64,000 nt of DNA from Siderastrea siderea. Its lineage: Eukaryota > Cnidaria > Anthozoa > Scleractinia > Rhizangiidae. A program made the position numbers and the translations under genes. Below, piece by piece: positions 21,029 through 32,027 of this stretch. The notes under the pieces were generated by a model. The model worked only from the letters and a program-made list of their open reading frames with translations. It was not told where the DNA came from and ran no database searches. Each line of letters begins with the position of its first letter. Within the stretch, counting starts at the first letter, position 1. The stretch lies in the NCBI GenBank assembly GCA_964030785.1, contig OZ034978.1, positions 5,527,001 through 5,591,000 of the forward strand, written 5' to 3'.

Positions 21029-24000
21029 GTCATCATCATCATCATCATCGTTACCTCAACAGTCTTTTCATCCCAAGCTTCATATACCAGATCATATCTC
21101 GCCTTTATTGATATAGAGCAGATGACAATATATAAGTCAAACACGAGAAAAGCAGTGCTACCGAAAGAATCTGCTCCGTAGTTCAGTAGTACACTTAATT
21201 TGGTATTTTATTCAAGGGTGCAATCGTAAAATGACCTTATACAACATAATAAACAGTACCACGCAAGAAAGTGCTACTAAAAAGAATTAGTTTTTCCGAC
21301 AGATACGAAAGGATGACTCCGGCAAGGTTTTTACAATAGTAATGAACGTGCGCATAGGGGCGTAAAATTAATAAGAAAATGGTTTTGCAAACTGTTATTA
21401 ATATCAGTTCAGTATTTGGTTTGTGCTTCATTTTTTTCTAGGTGTGGCTTTTCTTGATTTTGTCGTGGAAGGCGCAGAACACGCATGCGCCAGACCTCAG
21501 CTGGCCAAGAATTTCGCGGGCAAAGGCATGTTTCTTACTTATAACCTGGGAGATGTGGACGCCGCTTGTGCGGAGTTTACCAAGGTAGGGTATCCGCTGG
21601 CCATGCCAATCAAAACTGAGTCGTGGTTTGAACGTCACTGTTACGTCATTGATCCAAATGGGATACCGCTGAACTTGGCGCATTGGAACGAAACTCCAGC
21701 TGAGCCGAAAGGTGAACGAAGTTTTCAGTGTTTTATATCTCTCTTCCCTCATGCTCTGCGAGCTCTGTCTAAGTATCGGCTGCGAGAGAAACCCTTGCAA
21801 AGAGTCGTTCAATTTCCGATTATACATGTACAAAGTGCTGTCCATCAAGTACTAGTCGTTTTATATCAGGGTGGTAACGAGGTATGTTTTTCATCGCTGG
21901 TCCCATTTTTGTATGCAAATTGCTGATCCTTGATTCCAAAAGTGCGACCAATTTTCGTCCCTGATCCCACAAATATAGTACAGCCTAATCCCTGATTCCT
22001 AAAAAAACTGGTGATCCCGATCCCATGGTCTGTGATCCCTGGTCCCAGGGCCGGTGATTCCAGATCCCACTGACCTCATTGATCCCTGATCCCACATATC
22101 TCGTTACGACCCTGTTATATGTTTTTATTACTTATAATTACCGTTACGTTCTTAAAGAGATTTCACGCAAAACCTCCATAATTAACTACATTTCAGCAGT
22201 TTTAATTGAGTGCCTTAAAACCAAGAACTAAGTACAGATTGCTTTCGGCAATCACAGCAGGCGTAAGCAACACAATCAACTAATTAAAAGTCCAAGCGAA
22301 TACGTAAATGGCGCCAACCGCGGGAAAAAGTGTGTGAGAAAGTCACGATTGAGTTTAGCTTAACTTCTGATTGGTTAAGAAACTGTGCAAGTTTTTTAAT
22401 CAGCCACACACCACTAGTTAAGCAATACTAATGCCGACACAGATTACTTTTAAAACTCACTTTCTTGGCTTCAGTACTTTGCAAAACGAAAACTGAGATC
22501 CTTTCATCAGTTTTTAACGTGGTTACTATTGAGGGTCCACAATAGGTTTGGCGGGATGCGGGATTTGGCTAATTTTTGTAGCGATATTCGGGATGGGAGC
22601 TGAAAACAGCAGCGGGAAGCGGGAATTTCATTTGAGAGCGGGAGCGGGATTTTGTATTTTCGAGGAGTCGGGATGCGAGAATTGCAAGGGGAAAGTAGCG
22701 GGATACGGTATTTTAATTTTTACGAGACTGCATGATTTGACCGGTGCAGGCTGATACAAATGGATTGTTTGCGAATGAAGTGTGTCAGGTTTCAAGTGAT
22801 GCATTGATCAAGGAAGAGTAGCCTTTATATTAAATGTCAAGCTATTGTGAGTCCTTTTGTGTTAATTTCGGAAAGAGGTATCAGGCACATGTCGTGTTGC
22901 ATTTCTTGGCCTTGTCTGCGTTCTTAACTTTTCCGGCCCTTTCCATTGAGCGTTTGTTGGAGCAGGTATGATCACCTTTGATTAGTCTAGCCAGTATGGC
23001 AACACCGGCGGACGGTAATGTAACCTTACGGCGGTCGCCAAAAACGAGGTATTCGGCATCGTAAATTTTGTTGCTATATATTATGCAGAGTGCGAGCAGG
23101 AATGCCTTCGTTAAAAAAAAAAAACTCCGAGCAGAAATTTACTGGAAGCGAGTAATATAAAGACGCAGAAAGCTTTGAAATAAACTGTGAGTTAAGTGAG
23201 TCCACTTTTATAAATATTTTGTTACATTTTATTTTTTCAGACTCCATAACTGCACCGATTTTGCATGACCTCTGGGTCCCTACCCCTGTCTAAGGACACA
23301 ATCCGTTTATATACAGCTGGGCCTGTAGAGAAACAATGTGGAGAAAACTTTTGTGTCTAAGGAAACGCCGACCTTCAGATCAAAACCAAGTCGCCCTTAC
23401 CACCCCACAACTTGAACAACCACGGGCTTCATTTACATACTCAGTAGGTTGTCTTCCAAAAAAAAGCAGGACCGAGAATAGGCAGAATATCATAGCAAAC
23501 AATCTTTGACAATTTTTACCTTCCATTTGTACCTGGACAAAAAAGGTAAAACGGGTCTAAAACAGAATAACACAAACGAAACACTTGTTACGGTCATTAG
23601 TGGCTCGAAGTGGCGATATTTTTAAATGATATCGAGACCGTCGACCATAAAAACGAGTTTACTTGTCTTTTATCCATTGTGTAAAGGTATGTGAGGTTTT
23701 CATCATGAAAGTAGAAACTATTTAAAAAATTAGGCGGGATCGGGATTTCGACGTAAAGAAGGGCGGGATGGCGGGATTGACAGGAAAAAATAGGCGGGAT
23801 GGCGGGATCTGAGAATCCTGTTGTGGACCCTCTACTATTGGCAGTGAAGAAATAAATATCCGTATATTGAAGCCATTTTCTCGGTCAATAACAGGTGTAA
23901 GCAGCATGGCATTCTACTACACTTCTCATGACTTGCCAGAAATACAAACTTGGTACAGCAACAACTTGAACATGACAGTGGAGAGGGGAGTGGAATGGGT

Positions 24001-25451
24001 CGGCTGGGTGATAACGCTGATCGCTGCGAATGGCACTGTGGAGTTTCGACCTTTCCACCCAAAGAACAGGACCTATAACCCAGCCTCCTTTATACCACAC
24101 TTGCTAGAAGAGTTTGATGGACATGGGCTGTCATACACGTTCAACTTTAACACTTCGGCTGAGGTCGACAGGTAAGTAGGATTACAGTTTTGTTTCTCTC
24201 GTACCAACAACCGTTTTCTTTCTTCTCTTTCTTGGTTTTTTCTTAATAGAAAATATATGAGTTGAGCCAAGCTAACAAACAAGACAATGTGAGCTATCGT
24301 ATTTCCCAACTAATGTCCTATTGAACGGGTAAAACAAAAGGACGAATTTTAAATGAAATAACCAACCCACATAGCACGATTTAAAGTACAACGCTAAATT
24401 TTGGCGTGTTCACATTGGTCAAGATCGATCACGTGACGCGATAGTGTCTCTCCTCAGCGGGCGCCTATCAGCGCATAGTGCACAGTTTTGGTAATTCTCG
24501 CTTAAAATTTAAAGTTGTACAATAAGAACAGTAGATTCCTTCTGTCTCAAGCCCTATGTGTGACAGGTTCCCTCGGAAATTTTATGTTCAAACTTCATAT
24601 AAGCCCTCTCGGGCTAATGTTTGTTGTGAACATCAAATTTCCTCGGGCAACCTATGACATGATAGTGCCTTCGACAGAAGATCGAACTCTATTGTTTTTA
24701 AAAATAGAGTCAACATTTTCAGTTGCGTTTCGACCACTGAGGAAAAGACAGCAGCCTCGAAGCGTCTGTTTTTTAAACTTTAAAATACGCGCACGTATTC
24801 CGGAAACTTTCAGTTTTTTTTTACACATTCAGCACGCTACCAACCAAACAAATCAACTAATTTGTCAGCAACCAAACCAACAAATTAACCACGCACACCC
24901 GGGTGTATAACTAGATCACCGGCGACGTGAATTAGGGAGGCCTAACGAATCCTGGGGTAACCCTGCCGTGAACTGGCATTCCATCCCGGGAGGGGGGAGT
25001 ATTAATACTCTTGTTTTCTCTTGCTACAGAAAACAGGTTGTAGTACCCGCCGCATGCGCCGTTTGCTGCCTTTATGCAACTTAACCTTTTTACAAGAGAT
25101 TGTCATAATCGCTTGCTTTTTACACCTGACAGGAAACACGTTACTCTGATGTAACACCCTGCCCTGAGTAAATCGCTGTTTTCTTTGTTTTGTTACAGAT
25201 GGTGTCACTACCTGCAAAGCCACAAACTTCCCTTGACACGGCCGCTAGGCTGGGTGGGAAATAACAGGCGCTGTGCGGTGGATGATCCAAACGGTGTGCT
25301 CATCAACATCGCAACTCCGGGATGGAATGAGTACGAGGAGGAGGTTAACTGTCCCCCGCCCAAACCCAAGGCTGAGGGACGGATGGAGACAGCGCGTGTG
25401 ATAGCTGTTATTGTAGCTATTGTTATGTCAGTTTCATCCTTGTTGCTGTAG
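20584..25451 (+). CDS. Two-domain VOC (glyoxalase-fold) protein, copy B, GPI-tail-like C-terminus
   Basis: Paralogue of the gene at 7457-10595 with identical exon structure: 20584-20712, 21442-21711, 23895-24171 and 25199-25451. All splice sites and phases are conserved and there is no stop or frameshift. Differences seen: N/S in the TKLxETK sequon (B loses it), G/E, Q/P and E/Q, D/E, T/K, I/V, and S/A plus V/M in the tail. The missing metal-ligand pattern (Asp and Asn in place of His and Glu) is the same as in A. The intron before 23895 has swelled by a 1302-bp TIR element and that intron also holds a 248-bp MITE. The signal-peptide exon is again unlocated. Both copies look functional as proteins; their role is unknown. 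Confidence 0.85.
20975..21050. repeat. (ATC)n microsatellite in VOC B intron
   Basis: About 76 bp with two CGT/CGTT-type interruptions; longer than the 51-bp allele in unit A. Confidence 0.95.
21867..22114. mobile_element. 248-bp MITE, unit B only
   Basis: Ends CAGGGTGGTAACGAG and CTCGTTACGACCCTG form a TIR of about 15 bp with one mismatch. TTATAT is repeated directly on both sides (21861-21866 and 22115-22120). The interior is packed with GATCCCTGATCCCA-type words. CAGGG ends and repeated subterminal words suggest a hAT-like origin, but a 6-bp duplication does not fit hAT well. Confidence 0.8.
22531..23832. mobile_element. 1302-bp TIR element, unit B only
   Basis: Ends GAGGGTCCACAA and TTGTGGACCCTC are perfect over 12 bp and similar for several more. 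TACTATT is duplicated on both sides (22524-22530 and 23833-23839). Unit A has the uninterrupted site near 8933-8942. Both ends carry GCGGGAT words in the same orientation. A short frame at 22548-22754 is only a reading of these words. No transposase was recognised. The superfamily is open (hAT-like or P-like). Confidence 0.85.
24386..24679. repeat. Paired foldback repeats in VOC B intron
   Basis: Orthologous position to 9511-9803: hairpin 24386-24520 followed by palindrome 24540-24679. Present before the A/B duplication. Confidence 0.8.
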
Positions 25452-25498
25452 TTATTCAGTTATGTCAGTTTCATCCCCGCTGTAGTTCAATTTTGATC

Positions 25499-25504
25499 AA
25501 TAAA
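25499..25504 (+). terminator. Poly(A) signal, VOC gene B
   Basis: AATAAA 48 bases after the stop, same spacing as in copy A. Confidence 0.65.
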
Positions 25505-26056
25505 CAAAACAGTATACCTTAAAGTTCCGACAGCGAAGACTCCGGTCGCGATTATTATTTCGGATTTAGCAGCCCGGCGTGTTGTACCGCTTTTCTTGGA
25601 GACGCGCCACTCACTGGTGGCAAAATTGTGGACCACAAAAGGGTCAATTCAACTGAGTAAAACATTGACAAATGAGACATATAAATCTTTGAAGTTAATT
25701 TAAAGAGTTTTTTTTTTCGTGGCTAAATCAATCCTTTGGAGTCTTAGTCCACAAAGTATGTGATATTTTACCATTCCGCGCTGTTATTATTATAATTTTT
25801 TTTTTGCGCAGAAAGTCATTCCAGCAGGTTGCTTTATACTACAGCGTTGGGTGTGTTAAGGCCAAACAACTGTCAACTGAATTTTATCGCTAGTGACAGA
25901 ACTTTGCGGTATAAGTAACCTACAGTAATGCGAAAATTTTGATGGATATCTGTCTATGCTCCTGAAAAGCGAAAACATCTTCCAAAAGCGAAGCCTTTGA
26001 ACCTCGGGGGACTGTTTTTTTTCAAACATTTATTTCCTCGCTAACATTCTCTGTTT

Positions 26057-26358
26057 TAGCCGGAGAAAACAGCCGACGTCTCGCGAGGTAGCCGCTTGAG
26101 CCCTCTCAAAACGACGTCTGAGTAACGAGCGCAGAAATTCCATACTGACGACGTGTCACTACCCAGATCTAGGTAGTGCTTCTGACTGGTTAAAACGCGA
26201 GGGAATCTCGTTTCAAGCAACCAGAAGCACCACCTCGATCTGGGTAGTGACACGTCATCAGTATGGAATTTCTGCGCTCGTTACTCAGACGTCGTTTTGA
26301 GAGGGCTCAAGTTCATCAAATGGCGACCTCGCGAGAAGTCGGCTGTTTTCTCAGGCTA
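26057..26358. mobile_element. Long foldback MITE, unit B copy
   Basis: Counterpart of 11196-11496, inverted along its length, with TAGCC/GGCTA ends. A second CAGGCTA follows at once (26359-26366), probably a small end duplication. Confidence 0.85.
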
Positions 26359-26989
26359 ACAGGCTAAAACATCTTCCAAAAGCGAAGCCTTTGAGCCTCG
26401 GGTGACAGTTGATTTCCACTAACATTTAATTCCTCGTTAACCTCCTCTTTTTTGGGATCTTCCTAGGCTTTCCGAGTCAGCCACGGGACGGGACAAAGTT
26501 TTGCGCTTTAGGAAGCACTAAGTAAACGCTTCTCCGGAGCGTACAGTACCTGCTATTTCGTGTGACAGAATGTGTTGTAAACAGTGTGCTCCAAATCGGG
26601 TCTTTTAGTTATCTTATATTCCACCCCTACGGAAAAATTGTCTCTGTTCTCGAAAGTTGAATGTCTTTTCTTTAGTGGTTTGAGTATGGAATAGTTTTGA
26701 AGTGGCGTTACTTCACAATTTGTGGCAGTGATGACTTAAGGTTTGTGGTTTAAAGTCTAGGTTATAGCTCACGTATTTTGTAGGTTCTTTTAGGGTTGTT
26801 GGTTTGACCAAGTGTTTTAGCTTTAATAATAGACGCTGCGGGAGAAATGTTTGTGACTTCTTTCTGTCCTTGCCATTTACCTCCACAAAAGCCAAGGCTA
26901 TGGGTAATTTTTACATTATTGATTTAGTATCTGCCAGTTGCCTTAGTTATCCGTGTAGGTACGCTTCAGTCCGGCTATGATCTTTTATA

Positions 26990-27294
26990 GTACAACGCTA
27001 AATTTTGGCGTGCTCCCATTGGTCGAAATCGCGACGCGATAGTGTATGCCTTCTCAGCGGGCGCCCATCAGCGCATAGTGCCCGTTTTTGGAAACTTCAC
27101 TTAAAATTTAGCGTTGTACAATAAAGACAATAGAGTCCTTCTGTCTCAGGCCCTATGTGTGATAGGTTCCCTCGGAAATTTGATGTTCAAACTTCATATA
27201 AGCCCTCGAACTACGTCGGGTTCTGGGGTTAATATTTGTTGTGAACATCAATTTTCGTTTGGCAACCTATCACACGATAGTGCCTTCGACAGAA
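26990..27294. repeat. Paired foldback repeats, second pair in unit B
   Basis: Counterpart of 12139-12434: hairpin 26990-27119, then palindrome 27139-27294. Confidence 0.8.
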
Positions 27295-27360
27295 TAACTC
27301 TATTGTTTAAATAGAGCACCTTCGGGTTGTCACGGACTGAAAAACTAAACATGACTACAG

Positions 27361-28735
27361 GTATTTAGCTTGGCACATTCAACTTTTTACTTTATTGAAT
27401 GGTAGGCTAAGTAGCTTAGAATATGTAGATGCGAGTTGTCTTTGATAAAACACCAATAAAAGAAGTCTTCAGAAAGCAGATTCCCTTTACTTTTTGCTCT
27501 GGGGCCGGTTGAATAAAAGTTGGTCGAACGACCAATCGTAGTGTCGAACGTTCATCTTACGTCCGACGAACTTTCTCTCTTAACTACGTTAGACGTACAA
27601 ATGAATAAAGGGGCTAGTGTCTAAAACTATGGTGCTGCACCGGTTGGGAAGTGAAATACGAGAATCTGGATGTATCAACTAACTGCTTAAGGTAAATTAG
27701 CCACCGTGAAGAAATTCAAAATCTGACGTTTCGAGTGTTTGTCCTTCGTCAGAGCAAATCTGAAGAAAGGACTAATGCTCAGAACGCGGGTCCACGGGCA
27801 ATTTACTCTATCAACTTAGTTGATAAATTGAAATTTTAGATTTTGCCACTGTCCCTTGTAGTCAGTTACTCTGCAGTTAAGGTGTACTTCAGCGACCCTT
27901 TAAATACAACACATCTTGCTACCCTTTCGAGTTCGTAGACGGAAAGCGCAAAAATTAAAGTACCCCCTCCGGGTGAAGCCTCCCCTTATAGTCCACTATA
28001 GGGAGGGGGTAGGTAAAGGATAGCTGAGCTCTCAGTCTGGTTCGTATATAAAGACAGACGAACAAATCTTCGAGTTCTGGACTCAATTTTATTGCGGAAT
28101 AACGACAAATCTGGTTTCACACATTTTCTTTCTGTTAAGAGTTTTACAAAGCCATTTGAGGATTCGAAGACACTCTTCAGTTTGCGTTCGGATCGAGCTA
28201 AGTTAAAATCATGGATGAGATAGATAATATCAATATATGTTTTCTCAAAATTGTTACATCAGTTTGCCAAGAACAATACATTACTGCAACAGGCAGGATG
28301 ATTAAATAGTTTTTCATGTGCAGAAAAGTAAATAAAAGATCTCTCGTTTCGTTTCCCTATGGTAAAATCGTGGAAGATAAAACTACATAAGAACTTGGTT
28401 AATATATAATATTTTGAAGCCATACAGTTAACTCCCGCTATATAAATGTGATGATAAACCAGGAGTATGCAAGGAAAAGAAAGAATTTTTCAAGGAGGCA
28501 AAAGTTTGAGATGGCCAGACGTAAAAGAACAGCACAACATGTCATGCAAGGGAAACCGGTTCCATTTGAGGAAGCAGGGAATTCAAGTACTGTGAGGTTC
28601 TACCCTGCATTGGAGGCAAAAGGGGGGAAGGGTAGGGGAGCCAAACCACAAGAGAAAAAGAGGGACCGGGGAGTGGGGACTGGGGACTAGGGAGTGAGGA
28701 GTGGGGAGTGGGGACTAGGGACTTGTCTAGCCCCC
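27361..28735. other. Tail of unit B
   Basis: Collinear with 13180-14420. It ends in a GGGGACT/GGGGAGT minisatellite (about 28664-28727), where similarity to A ends. A frame at 28448-28690 crosses the minisatellite and has no family resemblance. Not called as a gene. Confidence 0.5.
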
Positions 28736-28932
28736 AGTCCCCCATTTTTCTCCCACATTCTCGCTCCTCTACACCTTCCTGTTTACACCTGCTACACAGG
28801 CTAATGAGATTCAAGATAGAAAGATTTAACTGTATGCTACAAACTGGCTATAGAAATCACTAAATATACAGGTGTTGGTTATATACTACAACATCCAACA
28901 TTGTAATACTGTTGCCGCTGCATATTTCAGAG

Positions 28933-31807
28933 TTACTTCTTCTTTTTTCCACCTCCCGCCTTTTTCTTGGGCGGCTTAGTCTTGCCTCCCACTGCTGGTT
29001 TTACCATTTTCAGTGGCTTCGACTGCTTGCTAACTGCTGCTTGGGTAAGCTCTTGTTCTATCTTCGTTTTGATGGTAACTTCCAGTCCCTAGTACAGAGA
29101 CAACTTAATATAAGGGATTTTGGGTTGGCAAACACAATTTAATATTGTGGTACTGCACTATTAATTAGACTAAGTAAATTTTATAGTGTAACTTTATTTT
29201 AAACAAATGCCATTTTGGAGATATGTTTTGCTTTATTGCATCTAGGAGGGCCGGCATAAATGGAATTTTCCTATTCTTGTAATTCCACACTGGTAAAAAA
29301 CTATTATGAGTAACGTTGATGACGGTGATAATGATGAACAAGATTTTAAGTAGCATTGTCGATAAAGAAGGCGATGATGGTGAAGATGATCATAATGGTG
29401 AGCCTTTTTTCTGTCTCAGTTCTTGGATTGTGGGAGATGATATGTGAAATACATTTTTGTATATTTTTTCCTAATTTAGGAAAAAATATACACTCAGCCT
29501 TATTATTATAGGGCTAGAGCTTGTAAATTTATAACACGCCCTGTGATTGGCCAATACTCGGGAACAGATTTTCCCGTAATGCCCTGCATGGGCATTATGA
29601 GCGATATTAATGCCCGGCTGGTAAAGCGGGAATAAAGAAAATGTCAAAGAACATTTGAATCAAAATGTTACAATGATTTGAAGCTAAATGAAAAGAGAAA
29701 GTTTCTTTGAAAGTTTTTACTTTTTCTTGTGCGATATTTTTTTGTGTGAGAGAGAAAACTGCTGGGTTTTGAGTGCTTTCTGGTAAACTGTTTCATTTAT
29801 TCCAATCCACTACGGCTCACTTTTCAAGTGAGTTAGGTGTCAGGCACAGCCATATAATAAACTTCTTATTAACTCTCACTAGCTAGGGACCATACCGCGA
29901 GAATATCGCCCTCAGTCTTTCTTTCCGTACCAGAAAGACCTCGGGCAATATTCTTCCGGTATGGTCCTCGTGCTCGGTTAATAAGAAGTAAATATTGCAG
30001 CCTAGGAAAATGTAATGACCTTGATAATATTAATTTTCAAGCACCAGATTTCATGAAATGTTAATGAGACCACAAATGCTCGTTGCAAATTATGTTTCAT
30101 TTTATAACAGAGGTTGACTTTGGACACAACTGTACAAATTGTTTCAACAGTTTGTACCCTAACCCTGACCCCAATCCCCAGCTGTTTGGAACAACAACAA
30201 CTGAAAATTCAAGTTTATTTCAACACCTGCCCCAATCCAATGACTTGTCATGACAACTGTTAAACCTCACAAGAATTTTAAGATTGTATGAACCATGAAA
30301 GTGAAATTTAGAAAACAAGAAGGCTTTTTCTTGTGTGTTTTTCATGTGGGGACCAAATTAAAGATGTGTTAAATATTATGCCACTTTTATTCCCACAAAC
30401 TCCAGAGGGCATCAATTAATCAGACAAATAATTATTAATGATAATTAACCCACGTAACTTACAAATGAAAATTGCTTTTGGTATTTTGATTTTATTATTT
30501 CCCTTGCTTATTTTATTTTGTAATTTTGTGTCATAGACTCAGAGACATTTGTTTAGGATTTTCATAACTGTGTATACATTAGATAGGTCTGTTATAACAG
30601 GAAAAATCACTGAAATTATAGTGATCACATTTTAACAGGAAACTGGGAAATAAAATCAACATTAAGAACTTTTAATTTACAACTAAAATGTCAATGTCCA
30701 TTTTTTAATTGTATAACAGCAGATGAAAACAAGGTGTTTTGATTCAAAATATAAACCTGAGTACTGGGCATGAGCAACTTAAACATTTAAGCCCCCACGT
30801 TTTTCAGAAAGCAACCATCTTTAGTTGGGAAAGTGACTTGGAGTGATTTGTTTGAAGCCTTGGAAAAATGAATGTTTTATGAGAAATGTGATTGGTTTTG
30901 CCCAATCAGAGTGAAGAGTTTCTTTTACAAAACCAATCACATGCAGATTCTCTCTAAACTCTAAACCATGCCCACCTTCAGGGTTTACCTAATTTTCACA
31001 CACTTTTGTCGGCTTGTACAATTTTTTCTTTGTACTAAACCAATAGAAGACTGCTTCTTTTATTTAAATCTCGGTTGGATCGGTGTATAAAGTTCTCGCA
31101 CAGTGTGCCAAAAAAAATAAACTTAAAAAAAAAAACATGTAAGATCGTGATGTTTCCCTTAAAGACGCCTAACTAAGATATCGAATTAATGAGCGTTACA
31201 AACGCAGGTGAGCATAAGTGGTTTTGAAGTATAAAATCAGTGTACTTGAACATACGTGCTTATGTCTTTAATTTGACAGCCATCGGCTCACCTTTTTCAC
31301 TTTTGCTGCCTTGACACTCTTAGTTTTCTTCGGAGCAATAGCTCTTGCTGAAATGTCAAAGTTATATCACATAATTTAAATTGAAATCATTTGATTTAAA
31401 ATATTTTTCAAGACATCAGAAGTGTAAACAAACGCGCTATCAGAGTGTACCCTCACTAGCGTAATGCAGTATGTGATTTGCTTACTTATAAAAATGAAAT
31501 TAAAGTGAAACAGACTTTCATAATTCATAAAGAATTTCTGCTCACCAAATTGATCAGTAATTGAAAGTTTCAGCGATTAAAGATTCGATTACACAGAACG
31601 TTCGATCGAGCCTCAAAAGGGCGGCACACGTTTGCATTCTGCCACACGCGTTACTTCCGTCACAACACACTAGTTCGTCAAATAATTCAAAATTTCAGTC
31701 ATTTTGCAAACCTTTAAATACTTACCTCCTTTTTTCGGCCCTAGAGCCTTTTTCTGAGTCTTTTTAGCTGTCGCTGCCTTCTTCTTTTTTCCTTGTCCCT
31801 GCGCCAT
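28933..31807 (-). CDS. C19orf53: UPF0390 family small basic protein (C19orf53/LYDG10-like)
   Basis: Three minus-strand exons: 31807-31726 (ATG), 31347-31292 and 29088-28933 (TAA). Phases fit and the protein is 97 aa, against about 99 aa for the human homologue. The N-terminus MAQGQGKKKKAA, the GPKKGARAIAPKK block and the LEVTIKTKIEQEL helix align in order with C19orf53 (MAQGQ, GPRKGGRVIAPKK, LEVGIRKKIE). The tail is Lys-rich. The family is small, basic and thought to be nucleolar; its biochemical role is poorly known. Intron 2 is about 2.2 kb and holds repeats. The start codon lies about 220 bp from that of divergent RAD51C. None of the exons is long enough to stand out as an ORF. Confidence 0.85.
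29089..31291. other. Intron 2 of the C19orf53-like gene
   Basis: AT-rich intron. A foldback repeat lies at about 29869-29991: AACTTCTTATTAAC and GGACCATACCG recur inverted around CTTTCTTTCCGTACC. A short perfect palindrome of TATATTTTTTCCTAA type lies near 29459-29491. Nothing else recognised. Confidence 0.55.
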
Positions 31808-32027
31808 GTTGTCAAATGTTCAACCGTCGAAAGCTCTTTGTTTACTCGGGAGCCCGCTGCTGCGCGTCTCTGGTCAGTGGTACAACCAACTCTACCCAGT
31901 CTATTCTTTGAGCACTCGGTTCGTTCTCGCGCCAATGTTTGACAAATTTGAAGGGAAGACGTTCGAGATTTGTGATGAAAATCAGTGCCCAATTGAATGG
32001 GGAAAGGAATTGGATAGTGCCGTTTAA
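31808..32027. promoter_or_regulatory. Bidirectional promoter between C19orf53-like gene and RAD51C
   Basis: 220 bp separate the two divergent start codons, so both 5' UTRs and the core promoters must share this interval. No TATA box is evident. A plus-strand open frame through it (31806-32027) ends just before the RAD51C ATG and is not conserved in the 51.8-kb copy, so I treat it as non-coding. Confidence 0.7.

Larger units (their letters stand above)
15130..28735. repeat. Segmental duplication unit B
   Basis: Direct tandem partner of unit A. It keeps the larger Crypton relic and the 2.7-kb stretch missing from A, and carries its own insertions at 21867-22114 and 22531-23832. Coding exons of the VOC gene are preserved in both units with only a handful of amino-acid changes, so the duplication is fairly recent or under constraint. 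Confidence 0.85.

Noticed and set aside
31806..32027. N-terminal extension of RAD51C or separate small protein upstream
   Set aside because: The frame stops right before the RAD51C ATG and is not kept in the 51.8-kb copy; it fills the bidirectional promoter.
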